64,000 bases of DNA from Thermomonas aquatica (GCF_006337105.1 NZ_CP040871.1:2246001-2310000); one strand, 5' to 3'. Positions 40,048 to 51,616 are shown, counted from the first letter of the stretch. Notes: a model not told the origin generated them from the sequence alone. Numbers and translations are program-made.

Positions 40048-42360
40048 ATGTTGAACCAGCATGAAAACCTGGTCGTCCCCAAGTCGGATCACCTGAAGGT
40101 CGGCGACTGCGTGGTCGACATCGCCCGCCGCGACGTGCAGGCGCCGGGCGCGGAGGCGCCGCGCCGGATCACGGTGAAGGCGCTGCAGGTGCTGCTGGTG
40201 CTGGTCGCGCACCGCGGCCAGGTGGTCAGCCGCGAGGCGCTGCTGGAATGGGTGTGGTCCGGCACGCTGCCGGGCGACGACGTGCTGACCCAGGCCGTGA
40301 CCCAGCTGCGCAAGGCGTTCGGCGACGAACGCGATGCGCCGCGCTACCTGGAGACCATCGCCAAGGGCGGCTATCGCCTGCTGGCCGATGTCGCCTGGTT
40401 GCCGACGCGCCGCGCCGGCGAAGTGCCGATGACCGGGTTCGATCCGCAAGCGCAGGCGGCGGCAGCGGATGCCCCGGCGGCGATGGACGAAGCAGGTGGC
40501 GTCGCGCCCGCGGCCATCGTGCCGGCCGCGCCGTCGCGTCGGGCCGGCATGAAGGCCATGGCGCTGGCCGCGGCCGCCTGCCTGGCGCTGCTGGCGGTGT
40601 TCGCCGGCTTCGCCTGGCGCGGCGCGCGCTCCCCATCCGCACCCGCGAGGCCTGCGCTGCCGAATGCGGCCGGCGCGCAGGTGCCGGCGATGGCGTTCAG
40701 CGTGGTGGCCTCGCAGACCGGGCTCGAGACCATGCCCAGCCTGTCCCCGGACGGCAGCCAGCTGGCCTATGCGATGAGCCCGGCGCCGAAGGGCGACGAG
40801 GCGTTGTCCGGGGAGTCCCCCGGCAAGGCGATCTACGTGCAGACCACCGCGGCGGTGGCGCCGCGTCGCCTGACCGAGCCGCCGTCCGGGATGCGCGACA
40901 GTGCGCCGCACTGGTCGCCGGACGGTCGCCAGATCCTGTTCCTGCGCGCCAGCGAGCGCGGCAGTTGCGACCTGCTGGTGGTCGCGGCCAGCGGCGGCAC
41001 GCCATGGCAGGCCGGCCCCTGCCTGTTGCAATCCACCGGCGTGTACGACTGGTTGCCCGACGGCAGCGGCATCATCGCCGGCGGCATGCAGGACGAGCGC
41101 GCCACCGAGGTGCGCCTGCACATCCTGTCGCTGAAGACGGGCGAATGGCGCCCACTGGCGTACAAGGCCAATCCGGGCGACGTCGACATCGATCCGCACG
41201 TCTCGCCGGACGGCAAGTGGATCGTGTTCCGCCGCAACATCAGCAATTCCGATTTCTGGCGGGTGCCGCTGGCGGGCGGCACGCCCGAACGCCTGACCCA
41301 CCTGCAGGGCAATGTGTGGGGTTGGGATTTCATGCCCGACGGCAAGTCCATCGTGTTTTCCTACCTGCGCAACGGCGCCGGCCTGTACCGCTTCGATTTC
41401 GCCAGCAGGCAGGTCACTGCACTCGGCATCGACAGCGGGCAACATCCCGACATCGCCGCGCGCGCGCCGGTGATGGCGTTCGAGATCAGCGACCAGCAGA
41501 CCGGCCTGTTCCGCCGCGCGTCGCCGCTCGATCCCAAGTCCGCGCCGGCGCGGCGCCTGTTCGAATCCTCGGGCAGCGACCTGATGCCGAGCGTCTCGCC
41601 GGACGGCACGCGCATCGCCTTCTATTCGGACCGTACGCGCGAACTGCGGCTGTGGTTCGGCAATGCCGACGGTTCCGGCTCGCCGGCGCTGGTGGAGGAC
41701 TACGTGCCGATCCAGCGCCAACCGGTACGCTGGATGGAGGATGGCAACACCGTGCTGTCGATCGGCTACGCACCGACCGATGCGGGTGCGAGCGCGGTGC
41801 CGGCGTTGTTCGCCATCGACCTGCGCAGCGGCCGCGTGCGCAAGCAGGCGCTGCCGGCCGGATTGGTGCCGGTCAGCCTGTCGTTGCTGCCGCGGCAGCG
41901 CGTGCTGCTGGTCGCCGACATGGGCGATGGCCGCCTGTCGCTGCGCTTGCTGGATGCCGGCGCGACGCCGTGGCGCGAGCTGGCCCGCCGCGATGGCGTG
42001 GGCGAGGCGCGCTACGACCCGGCCAGCGATGCCGTCTGGTACGTGCGCACCGACGTCCCCGGCCTGTGGCGCACCGATGCCGCGCTGGCCACGCAGGCCA
42101 ACGTGGATCGCGAGCAGCCGTGGGTGTACTGGATGCGGATGTGGATGCTCGCGCAGGGCAAGCCGTATTCGGTGCAGCCCGGCGCGGGCTGCGCGATGGC
42201 GCTGCGGCCCATGCCTGGAAGCACCCCGGCCTATTGCATGGAACGCGAACTGCGCTACGCCAACGGCGAGCCGGTGCTCACCCGCGATGCCGGCTGGCTG
42301 TATTTCTCGGCGTCGGTGCGGCCCGAAAACATCGACATCGGCACCGTCAGGCTGGATTGA
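40048..42360 (+). CDS. Membrane-anchored CadC-like winged-helix regulator with TolB/PD40 sensor domain
   Basis: 770 residues. Residues ~15-115 form an OmpR/CadC-type winged helix (LLVLVAHRGQVVSREALLEW, VLTQAVTQLRKAFGDER, YLETIAKGGYRLLADV). An Ala/Pro linker and one membrane helix (about 168-190) follow. The rest, presumably periplasmic, is a beta-propeller with repeated PD40/TolB signatures (SLSPDGSQLAY, HWSPDGRQILF, HVSPDGKWIVF, SVSPDGTRIAF). Such proteins sense a periplasmic signal and regulate genes directly without a kinase. The AraC gene lies 127 bases downstream. ATG 40048 is chosen because it starts just before the winged helix. Confidence 0.88.
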   Translation: MLNQHENLVVPKSDHLKVGDCVVDIARRDVQAPGAEAPRRITVKALQVLLVLVAHRGQVVSREALLEWVWSGTLPGDDVLTQAVTQLRKAFGDERDAPRYLETIAKGGYRLLADVAWLPTRRAGEVPMTGFDPQAQAAAADAPAAMDEAGGVAPAAIVPAAPSRRAGMKAMALAAAACLALLAVFAGFAWRGARSPSAPARPALPNAAGAQVPAMAFSVVASQTGLETMPSLSPDGSQLAYAMSPAPKGDEALSGESPGKAIYVQTTAAVAPRRLTEPPSGMRDSAPHWSPDGRQILFLRASERGSCDLLVVAASGGTPWQAGPCLLQSTGVYDWLPDGSGIIAGGMQDERATEVRLHILSLKTGEWRPLAYKANPGDVDIDPHVSPDGKWIVFRRNISNSDFWRVPLAGGTPERLTHLQGNVWGWDFMPDGKSIVFSYLRNGAGLYRFDFASRQVTALGIDSGQHPDIAARAPVMAFEISDQQTGLFRRASPLDPKSAPARRLFESSGSDLMPSVSPDGTRIAFYSDRTRELRLWFGNADGSGSPALVEDYVPIQRQPVRWMEDGNTVLSIGYAPTDAGASAVPALFAIDLRSGRVRKQALPAGLVPVSLSLLPRQRVLLVADMGDGRLSLRLLDAGATPWRELARRDGVGEARYDPASDAVWYVRTDVPGLWRTDAALATQANVDREQPWVYWMRMWMLAQGKPYSVQPGAGCAMALRPMPGSTPAYCMERELRYANGEPVLTRDAGWLYFSASVRPENIDIGTVRLD

Positions 42361-42487
42361 TCTCGCGCGCAAGCGATTGATTCGCAAGCATTCGTGAATC
42401 TTTCGCTGAAATTTCGGAGGAATTTCCGGCAGACCTGACACGGATTGCGGACAACACCGGCAACCCCCACGGGATGAGGCCGGCATC

Positions 42488-43369
42488 ATGAGCGCGATCC
42501 TGCAACGACACGATTTCCGAACCAATCCAGCCACTGTTCCCGCCGCATGGCAGGCGGCGACGCCGCGGCTGACCGCGGCATCGCGTTCCGAATTCCTCAC
42601 CCTCGGCGACCATGCGGCGGTGGTCTGGCTGGTGGTGCGCGGCCAGGCCCAGGTGATGGCGCAGGAAGGCCGCTTCCAGCTGGAAGCCGGCGACTGGATC
42701 GCGCTCGACCGCGAATCCGATCCCAGCCTGCAGGTGCTGCGTTCCGGCCTGGTGCTCGGGGTGTCGTTGCCGGCTTCGATGGTGGCGGCGCTGGGCGTGT
42801 CCGCGCACAACTCGGTGCTGACCCTGGGTCGCGGCCGGCTGTCGCACCGCGAATGCTGGGATGCGCTGGCCCTGTGGCGCCGGCATGGTGCGTTCGGCCC
42901 CGCCGGCGAACCGCGCGACCGCCACATCCGCGAATGCAGCGCGGTGTTCGCCTTCCTCGCCTCGGTGCAGCGCGACGCGATGGCCGGGGTAGGGTCCTGC
43001 CCCGGGCATTCGCTGCGCCGCAAGCGCCAGGTGTTCATGCGCATGCAGCGCGCATGGTTGCGCCTGCAGGGCAATCCCGACCGGGTGCTGCGGATCCAGG
43101 ACCTGGCGCGCGGCAGCAACTTCTCGCTCTGGTATTTCACCAAGGTGTTCAGCGCGGTGTACGGCATCGGGCCGCAGCAGTTCGGCGTGCAGGTGCGGCT
43201 GGAGCAGGCCCGCGACCTGCTGTGCCAACCGGCGCTGTCGATCAATGAAGTCGCGGCGGCCTGCGGCTTCGAGAACGCCTGCAGTTTCGCCCGCACCTTC
43301 CGCAGCCACTACCACGTCACTGCCACGGTCTACCGGCAGCAGCTGCCGCTGGCGGCCGCCGTGGCCTGA
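42488..43369 (+). CDS. AraC family transcriptional regulator
   Basis: 293 residues. The N-terminal half is a cupin-like sensor (VVRGQAQVMAQEGRFQLEAGDWIAL). The C-terminal ~100 residues hold two helix-turn-helix units: VLRIQDLARGSNFSLWYFTK and LSINEVAAACGFENACSFAR followed by TFRSHYHVTATVYRQ, the AraC consensus ending. The N-terminal domain suggests a small-molecule ligand. It is the middle of a same-strand run of three regulator-like genes leading to a TonB receptor, which is its most likely target. An inverted repeat GAAATT-AATTTC lies at 42408-42426, 62 bases before the start. Confidence 0.9.
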   Translation: MSAILQRHDFRTNPATVPAAWQAATPRLTAASRSEFLTLGDHAAVVWLVVRGQAQVMAQEGRFQLEAGDWIALDRESDPSLQVLRSGLVLGVSLPASMVAALGVSAHNSVLTLGRGRLSHRECWDALALWRRHGAFGPAGEPRDRHIRECSAVFAFLASVQRDAMAGVGSCPGHSLRRKRQVFMRMQRAWLRLQGNPDRVLRIQDLARGSNFSLWYFTKVFSAVYGIGPQQFGVQVRLEQARDLLCQPALSINEVAAACGFENACSFARTFRSHYHVTATVYRQQLPLAAAVA

Positions 43370-43410
43370 ATCCCATTCCCATGCATGCACCGAGGGTGCG
43401 AGGAGGCAGC

Positions 43411-43749
43411 TTGGCGCACTACAAATACGATGCCGAAACCAAGGCGCGCGCGGTCCGCCGGGTGGTGCGCGACGGCCGCAGCGTGAGCGATGCCGCGCGC
43501 GAATGCGGCGTCAGCGAAGGCTCGCTGTTCTTCTGGCTGCGCCGCTACCGGCAGCTGGCCGCGAACCAGCAGCGCCTCAGCAGCCTCAGCCGCGACCTGC
43601 ACGAACTCGAGGAGCGCGTGCGCGCGGCGGAACGGCAATTGCAGCTGCGCGACCTGCATGCATCCAACGCGGAACGGTTGCTGCATGGCGATGTCGACGA
43701 AGCGCCGCCACGCTCGCTGGTCGCCTACCTGCGGCTCAAGACCGCTTGA
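43411..43749 (+). CDS. Orphan IS3 OrfA-like helix-turn-helix protein with coiled coil
   Basis: 112 residues from TTG 43411, chosen because AGGAGG lies four bases upstream; ATG 43381 would add ten residues but has no ribosome site. Residues ~3-45 match the HTH_Tnp_1 fold (ETKARAVRRVVRDGRSVSDA, ECGVSEGSLFFWLRRY). A coiled-coil-like stretch follows (LSRDLHELEERVRAAERQLQ). There is no OrfB, no terminal inverted repeats and no target duplication, so it is not a working insertion sequence. It could be a domesticated DNA-binding protein. It begins 41 bases after the AraC gene. Confidence 0.65.
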   Translation: MAHYKYDAETKARAVRRVVRDGRSVSDAARECGVSEGSLFFWLRRYRQLAANQQRLSSLSRDLHELEERVRAAERQLQLRDLHASNAERLLHGDVDEAPPRSLVAYLRLKTA

Positions 43750-43914
43750 GCCCGGCCGGCCGCGTTCGCGGGCGGCATCGGCACAAGGATTCCGGCCAAG
43801 CATTCCGTGCGGATCGGAACAGGAATGCGCCAATGTCGGACAAGGGCGCGGGCGATGCCCGGCACTATCGTTCCGATGCGGTTAACGCATTTCTAACCAC
43901 ATCGGAGAACACTC

Positions 43915-46686
43915 ATGCACAACAGGTCACAACGGGCCGCACCACTGGCCGTGGCCATCATGCTGGCGTTGTCGGCGACGACGCAGGCACAGGACAACCA
44001 GCAAGGATCGGGGGTCAAGGAGCTCGACAAGATCGTCGTCACCGGCTCCAACATCCCGCGCGCCGACAGCGAAACCGCATCGCCGGTGCAGGTGATCACC
44101 GCGGCGGAGATCGAACGCACCGGCAAGCAGACGGTGGGCGAATACCTGCAGACGCTGACCGCGAACGGCCAGGGTTCGATCCCGAAGAGCTTCGGCAGCG
44201 GCTTCGCCTCCGGCGGTTCCGGCGTGTCGCTGCGTGGCCTCGGCGCGGGTTCGACCCTGGTCCTGCTCAACGGCCGCCGGCTGGCGCCGCATGGCCTGGC
44301 CGACGATGGCCAGAAGGTGTTCACCGACCTCAGCACGATCCCCACCGAAGCGGTGCAGACCATCGAAGTGCTGAAGGACGGCGCCTCGGCGATCTACGGT
44401 TCCGACGCGATCGCCGGCGTGGTCAACATCATCCTCAAGGCCAATTACCAGGGCTTCGCCGCGCGCGCCAGTTACGGCATCTCCGGCGACAACGACATGG
44501 CCAACCGCAAGGTCTCGGCGATCGCCGGCTTCGGCGACCTGGCCGATGGCGCCAACGTGTTCTTCACCATGGAAGTGGGCAACAACGACGGCACGCTGAT
44601 GTCCTCGCGGCGCAACCGCGAATGGATCGGCACCAGCGACCTGCGCCCCTGGGGTTATTCGGTCGAGGGCAGCCCGACGCTGGGCGGCAGCATCCAGAGC
44701 GGGGGCACCGTCGGCACCAACAGCCCGGTGGTGAACCTGCGCCGCAACGACGGCACGTACTTCTCGCTGCCGGGATGCAGCGCAGTGTCCGACATCGCCC
44801 CGCCGGATCCGGGCGGCGGCTGCCTGTGGGACGTGGCGCCGTGGCGCAGCCTGGTGCCGGACGAGAAATACCTGACCCTGTTCGGCCGCGCCACCGTGCG
44901 CATCAACGACAACGCCGAGTTCTACGCGGAAGTCGGTTTCTCCGAGAAGAAGACCCGCTGGCAGGTGCAGCCCGGCGGCGTATCCGGTTCCTGGGGCTTC
45001 CCCGGCGGCCCGGTGAACGCCAGCTCCGGGCCGGGGGCGACCGTGCTGGGCCCGAACCACCCGGACAACCCGCTGGGCTATGCCGCGCGTCCGCGTTATG
45101 CCACGTTCGACATCGGCCCGCGCGTGACCAACAACAAGAACCAGTTCCAGCGGCTGCTGTTCGGCGTCAACGGCGCCTGGGGCGAGTGGAACTACGATGT
45201 CGGCTACCTGCATTCCAGCACCCAGCTGGTCGGCCGCCGCACCGGCTACCTGCGCTACAGCCGCGTGCGCGAAGTGCTGGCCAGCGACAACAATCCGCTG
45301 CACGCCTACTGGCGGCTGGGCGACGATGCCCACCTGAACAACCAGGCGATGTACGACTACATCTCGCCCCTGATCCAGGCCGAGGCCACCACCAGCCTGG
45401 ACATGCTCGACTTCAAGGCCAACCGCACGCTGTGGGACCTGCCCGGCGGGCCGCTGGCGCTGGCCGTGGGCGCCGAGTACCGCACCCAGAAGGTGGAACT
45501 GACGCCGCTGACCTATACCGACATCGGCGACATCATCGGCCTGGGCTATTCGGCCTACAAGGGCAGCGAGAAAGTGGGCGTGGCCTTCGCCGAAGTGCTG
45601 GCACCGATCGCCGAGTCGATCGAATTGTCCGCGGCATTGCGCGCCGACAGCTACCAGGGCGGCGATACCGCGGTGACGCCGAAGGTGGGGCTGAAATGGA
45701 CCCCGGTCGAATGGCTCGCCCTGCGCGGGACGTACGGCGAGGGCTTCCGCGCGCCGAACGCGGCGGAATCCGGCGATGGCGGCCTGGCCGCGTTCACCAC
45801 CGCGCCCGACCCGATCCGCTGCCCCAATGGCGTGCCCGCGCCGAATGGCGGCACCCAGGCCGATTGCAATGCGCCGCTGGCGGTCATCACCTCGCCGAAT
45901 CCGAACCTCAAGCCGGAAGAATCCAAGTCCTACACCCTGGGCTTCGTGATCAACCCCACGCCCTCCACCTCGATCACCATCGACGCCTGGCAGATCAAGC
46001 GCAGCAACGAGATCAACCAGGAAAGCACCGCCGCGGCGATCCGCGCCGGCAACGTCGTGCGCAACGACAACAACCTGCCCGGCATCCCGAACAGCGGCAC
46101 CCTGCTGGCGGCGCGCGCCAACTACGTCAATTCGGCGTCCAGCACCATGCAGGGCGTCGACTTCGACCTGCGCCAGGAGTTCGACCTCGATGCGATGGGC
46201 AAGCTGGCGTTCGACATGCAGTGGAGCCGGATCAACAAGTTCCGCCGCATCGAGGCCGATGGCACCACCTTCGACTACGCCGGCACCCACGGCAATTGCG
46301 ACATCACCAACTGCGCCGGCACGCCGAAGAACCGCGCCAACGCCGGCCTGACCTGGAGCAAGGACCGATGGAGCGTGAGCGCGGTCGCCAACTACATCGG
46401 CGGCTTCGAGAACACCCTGCAGCAAGGCGGGGGATGCGCCACGCAGTTCGCCGATGGCTCGAACGCGCCGAACGGTTGCCGCATCCCGTCGTTCACCTCG
46501 GTCGACCTGTCGGGCAAGTGGAAGGTGCTGCCGAAGCTGGAATTGTCGGCGTCGCTGCAGAACGCGTTCGACAAGATCGCCCCGCTGGACCCGACCACCT
46601 ACGGCGCGGTCAACTACAACCCGATGCACTACAGCGGCGCGGTCGGCCGCTACTTCACGGTCGGGATCCGCTACGAGTTCGACTGA
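43915..46686 (+). CDS. TonB-dependent receptor
   Basis: 923 residues. A signal peptide (RAAPLAVAIMLALSATTQAQ) leads to the TonB-box-like region KELDKIVVTGSNIPRA, the plug (TAAEIERTGKQTVGEYLQTL, LVLLNGRRLAP, IEVLKDGASAIYGSDAIAGV) and a large barrel that closes with AVGRYFTVGIRYEFD. It belongs to the same broad class as the receptor at 35321 but differs in sequence. GGAG precedes the ATG. It follows three same-strand regulator-like genes, which suggests a regulated uptake function; the ligand is unknown. Confidence 0.93.
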   Translation: MHNRSQRAAPLAVAIMLALSATTQAQDNQQGSGVKELDKIVVTGSNIPRADSETASPVQVITAAEIERTGKQTVGEYLQTLTANGQGSIPKSFGSGFASGGSGVSLRGLGAGSTLVLLNGRRLAPHGLADDGQKVFTDLSTIPTEAVQTIEVLKDGASAIYGSDAIAGVVNIILKANYQGFAARASYGISGDNDMANRKVSAIAGFGDLADGANVFFTMEVGNNDGTLMSSRRNREWIGTSDLRPWGYSVEGSPTLGGSIQSGGTVGTNSPVVNLRRNDGTYFSLPGCSAVSDIAPPDPGGGCLWDVAPWRSLVPDEKYLTLFGRATVRINDNAEFYAEVGFSEKKTRWQVQPGGVSGSWGFPGGPVNASSGPGATVLGPNHPDNPLGYAARPRYATFDIGPRVTNNKNQFQRLLFGVNGAWGEWNYDVGYLHSSTQLVGRRTGYLRYSRVREVLASDNNPLHAYWRLGDDAHLNNQAMYDYISPLIQAEATTSLDMLDFKANRTLWDLPGGPLALAVGAEYRTQKVELTPLTYTDIGDIIGLGYSAYKGSEKVGVAFAEVLAPIAESIELSAALRADSYQGGDTAVTPKVGLKWTPVEWLALRGTYGEGFRAPNAAESGDGGLAAFTTAPDPIRCPNGVPAPNGGTQADCNAPLAVITSPNPNLKPEESKSYTLGFVINPTPSTSITIDAWQIKRSNEINQESTAAAIRAGNVVRNDNNLPGIPNSGTLLAARANYVNSASSTMQGVDFDLRQEFDLDAMGKLAFDMQWSRINKFRRIEADGTTFDYAGTHGNCDITNCAGTPKNRANAGLTWSKDRWSVSAVANYIGGFENTLQQGGGCATQFADGSNAPNGCRIPSFTSVDLSGKWKVLPKLELSASLQNAFDKIAPLDPTTYGAVNYNPMHYSGAVGRYFTVGIRYEFD

Positions 46687-46706
46687 TCCGCGTTCACCAT
46701 GCGCCA

Positions 46707-46741
46707 ACGAAAAACCCCGGCTTCGGCCGGGGTTTTTTCGT
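46707..46741. terminator. Bidirectional rho-independent terminator between the TonB receptor and ppa
   Basis: AAAAACCCCGGC (46710-46721), loop TTCG, GCCGGGGTTTTT (46726-46737), with outer bases ACG/CGT extending the stem past one extra T. The A- and T-runs serve both converging genes. Confidence 0.92.
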
Positions 46742-46759
46742 GGCGCGGCGACGCAGGGT

Positions 46760-47308
46760 TCAGAACTTCGGCTTGTCCGCCGAGGCCTCGTAGCGTTCGA
46801 CCGACTCGATCAGCACCTGGCGCGCCTCGTCGCGGCCGCCCCAGCCGTCGAGCTTGACCCACTTGCCGACTTCGAGATCCTTGTAGTGCTCGAAGAAGTA
46901 GCCGATGCGGTCCAGCCAGTGCTTGGGCACGTCGCCGACATCGGCGATGTGGTCGTAGCCGGGGTAGACCTTGCTGATCGGCACCGCGAGGATCTTCTCG
47001 TCGCTGCCGGCCTCGTCGACCATGCGCAGCACGCCGACCGGGCGCACCCGGATCACCGAACCGGGGATCAGCGCCAGCGGCATCAGCACCAGCACGTCGG
47101 CCGGGTCGCCATCGCCGCACAGGGTGTGCGGCACGTAGCCGTAGTTGCAGGGGTAGCGCATCGGGGTGGACAGCACGCGGTCGACGAAGATCGCGCCTGA
47201 GGCCTTGTCGACCTCGTACTTGACCGGCTCGGCGTCCTTCGGGATCTCGATGATGACGTTGAGTTCGTCCGGCGGGTTCTTGCCGGTGGGGACGAGGTCC
47301 AGGCCCAT
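46760..47308 (-). CDS. ppa: Inorganic pyrophosphatase, family I
   Basis: 182 residues. It hydrolyses pyrophosphate to phosphate in the cytoplasm with Mg2+. The signature [10 protein letters not shown] with the three metal-binding aspartates, the substrate lysine/arginine sites in [19 protein letters not shown] and the C-terminal [20 protein letters not shown] are all present. The size is that of the bacterial hexameric enzyme. A TAGAAT box (47369-47374, minus strand) could be its -10. The membrane pyrophosphatase gene lies directly upstream on the same strand, separated by a terminator. Confidence 0.96.
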   Translation of the reverse strand: MGLDLVPTGKNPPDELNVIIEIPKDAEPVKYEVDKASGAIFVDRVLSTPMRYPCNYGYVPHTLCGDGDPADVLVLMPLALIPGSVIRVRPVGVLRMVDEAGSDEKILAVPISKVYPGYDHIADVGDVPKHWLDRIGYFFEHYKDLEVGKWVKLDGWGGRDEARQVLIESVERYEASADKPKF

Positions 47309-47408
47309 GTGCGTGCTCCGTTGCGGTGTGCCCGCGCATCGTACGCGGCGGGCGGTGTGGGGGCGCGCATTCTACCGGAGTGGGCGTCGAGCACGGGCTC
47401 CACCGCCG

Positions 47409-47440
47409 GAAAAGGAAACGGCGGCCGAAGCCGCCGTTCC
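47409..47440 (-). terminator. Rho-independent terminator of hppA
   Basis: On the minus strand GGAACGGCGGC, loop TTCG, GCCGCCGTTTCC (one bulged base) followed by TTTTCC, located 22 bases after the hppA stop. Confidence 0.8.
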
Positions 47441-47461
47441 GGTGACGCATGAGGCTCGGGC

Positions 47462-49675
<2,214 letters not shown>

Positions 49676-49871
49676 GAAACCCCTCCCCGGAGTCTTTCGA
49701 AGGAATGAACGGACCTGCATCGATGGCGTGCCCGGGTGGCGGGCAACGCCTCGACTATGGCACAGCCATGCGGCCCGTGGATGCCGCGGCAAGCATGAAC
49801 CGGGCCATGAACGCGGGGTTCAGCCCAATCGTGCCAGCCTGTCGATGTTTTCGATGATCCGAGGTGCCCCG

Positions 49872-50384
49872 ATGCTGCGACCGCACATGCTTTTCGCCGC
49901 CCTGCTCGCCGCGAGCATCCCCGCCATCGCCAGCGAGCCGGCGCCCGAAATCCAGCGCAAGCCAGGCGCGCCGCAGGCGGTCGGCGCGGTGCATACCCTG
50001 CGCGTGATCCCGGAAGCCTGCGCGCGCCTGGAAGGCCAGTTCACCGGCGATGCGAAGATGCCTTACAGGTTCGCTGCGGTGCGCACCAGCGAGCGCTGCC
50101 AGGCGCGCGCGCGTCTGGTCGATGCTGCCGGCGCGAAAGCCTCCGCCGCCAACGGCTGGGTGTTGAACGACGTGATCCGCGTGCCGAGCGCATCCTGCAA
50201 GGCGCAGCAGGCGGTGGTGCGGGTCTGGCGCAAGGACGTGAAAAACACGCCGCCGAAACTGGACGCGCAGGGCCGTTCGCGGATCTACCTGAAGGACGGC
50301 CTGGATGCCGCGCGTGCCGGCGACATCAGGCCCGTCCCGGTCTATGCCGCGGCGATGGCGGTCGAGGGCATTGCCTGCAAGTAA
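49872..50384 (+). CDS. Uncharacterised secreted protein
   Basis: 170 residues from ATG 49872 (GAGGTG is 5 bases upstream). A signal peptide (LRPHMLFAALLAASIPAIAS) precedes a mature domain with four cysteines (in IPEACARL, SERCQAR, PSASCKAQ and the final EGIACK), which suggests two disulfides in the periplasm. I do not recognise the family. It ends 6 bases before the convergent DUF167 gene. Upstream DNA (49676-49871) is non-coding and shows no clear promoter. Confidence 0.7.
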   Translation: MLRPHMLFAALLAASIPAIASEPAPEIQRKPGAPQAVGAVHTLRVIPEACARLEGQFTGDAKMPYRFAAVRTSERCQARARLVDAAGAKASAANGWVLNDVIRVPSASCKAQQAVVRVWRKDVKNTPPKLDAQGRSRIYLKDGLDAARAGDIRPVPVYAAAMAVEGIACK

Positions 50385-50390
50385 CCAGGC

Positions 50391-50615
50391 TCAATCCGGC
50401 ACGGTCACCCGCTTCAGCTTGCTGCCGGCGCCGGTCTTGATCGACACGGCGGATTTCGCGCAACCGAACCGGCGCGCGACCAGCTCGATCAGCTCCGCAT
50501 TCGCCTTGCCGTCGACCGGCGGCGATTTCAGTTGCGCCAGCCAGGTGCCGTCCTCCTGTTGCGACAGCGACGACACGCGCGAATTCGGCTTGGCCTTGAC
50601 CATCAGGATCGGCAT
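50391..50615 (-). CDS. DUF167 (UPF0235/YggU) family protein
   Basis: 74 residues. The fold signature KAKPNSR near the N-terminus, PPVDGKANAELIELVARRFG in the middle and SIKTGAGSKLKRVTV at the end match the small YggU family, whose function is unknown. The frame begins and ends as in homologues. In other bacteria it often follows yggT; that gene is not here. The 206-base stretch after it (50616-50821) holds only the terminator of the CsgG-like gene. Confidence 0.9.
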   Translation of the reverse strand: MPILMVKAKPNSRVSSLSQQEDGTWLAQLKSPPVDGKANAELIELVARRFGCAKSAVSIKTGAGSKLKRVTVPD

Positions 50616-50771
50616 GCCGACAGCATCGCATGCAAGGCAGGCAAGGGGTTCGATCGCATGGCGGAACCCGTGATGCGGAGGATGGCGGAATCCCTGCCTG
50701 CTCCGGTCGATGCGCGGCCGCCTGGAGTCGCTGGCTCAGTTCACCCGGTGCCGACTGCCCCGGCAGTCGCG

Positions 50772-50795
50772 AAAACGCCCGGCATCGCCGGGCGT
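50772..50795 (-). terminator. Rho-independent terminator of the CsgG-like gene
   Basis: On the minus strand ACGCCCGGC, loop GAT, GCCGGGCGT followed by TTTC; a 9-bp perfect stem 27 bases after the stop at 50822. Confidence 0.8.
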
Positions 50796-50821
50796 CCGCA
50801 GCTGCCGCGCGGCGGCGTGGA

Positions 50822-51616
50822 TCAGTTGCCGACCTTGAGCTTGCCGCCCTTGCCGAGGCCGCCCTGGACTTCCTGCGCCTCGTAGTTGCGCAGCGCGCGC
50901 ACCAGGTTGTTGTAGGCATCGGCGAAGGCCGCGGCCAGCACCTTGCCTTCCGGGGTGTTGGTATAGCCGCCCAGCGCGCCATAGCCCGAGCCGCCCCAGC
51001 CGGCGATGCCGCCGCCGAAGTCGGTCTTGCGCGCCTGCCCCTGCGCGGCGGCGATCTGCACGCCCGAGCGGTTGTCGATCATGGTCAGGATGGTTTCGGC
51101 CTTCTTGAACTTCAGGCCGCCGACCACCGCGCCGATCGCGCCCAGCTTGCGCCCGCCGAACGCGCCGAGCATGCCGCCGATGCCGCCGGCATCGCTCTGC
51201 GAGAAATTGATGCTGGGGTTCATCGAGTAATCGGCCGCGACCATCTGGCCCTTGCCGAAGTTGCTGCCTTCGCGCAATTCGCCGCTGTCGGCCAGTGCGC
51301 GCTCCTGCATCATGTTCTGCATCGCGCGGCCGCGCTCGACCACCACGAAGCAGTTCGATTGCTGGATCATCATCCGGATCAGCGGGATGGTGGAGGGCAG
51401 GCGCAGGTCGGAGGTCAGGTAGCGGTACCAGTCGCCGCTCTGTTCCTCGACCACGCCGACCGTGCCGAGCGGTTCGTCGCAGCGTTCCAGCGTCGCCGAG
51501 GCGCCTTCCGCATGGCCGCCGGCGGCGGCGCCCTGCGGGCCGGTCTTGTTGCGTTGGGCCAGGGCCGGGCCGCTCAACAGCAGGCAGGCGCCCGCGACCA
51601 ACAACAGCTTTTTCAT
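50822..51616 (-). CDS. CsgG/HfaB-family secreted protein
   Basis: 264 residues from ATG 51616, which begins a signal peptide (MKKLLLVAGACLLLSGPALA). The core TSDLRLPSTIPLIRMMIQQS-NCFVVVERGRAMQNMM and the following QERALADSGELR are like CsgG/HfaB proteins, which form outer membrane secretion pores for curli or holdfast parts. No lipobox cysteine is in the usual place, and no other curli gene is near, so a pore role is not assured. Later parts are glycine-rich (GGIGGMLGAFGGRKLGAIGA; WGGSGYGALGGY). Confidence 0.78.
   Translation of the reverse strand: MKKLLLVAGACLLLSGPALAQRNKTGPQGAAAGGHAEGASATLERCDEPLGTVGVVEEQSGDWYRYLTSDLRLPSTIPLIRMMIQQSNCFVVVERGRAMQNMMQERALADSGELREGSNFGKGQMVAADYSMNPSINFSQSDAGGIGGMLGAFGGRKLGAIGAVVGGLKFKKAETILTMIDNRSGVQIAAAQGQARKTDFGGGIAGWGGSGYGALGGYTNTPEGKVLAAAFADAYNNLVRALRNYEAQEVQGGLGKGGKLKVGN

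Noticed and set aside
43381..43749. The orphan HTH gene as a functional IS3 element
   Set aside because: No OrfB frame, no terminal inverted repeats and no flanking duplications within the surrounding 1 kb; regulators and receptor are intact on both sides.
43927..46707. A 926-codon minus-strand frame opposite the TonB receptor
   Set aside because: The same composition artefact; the plus strand has a full receptor with signal peptide and plug motifs.
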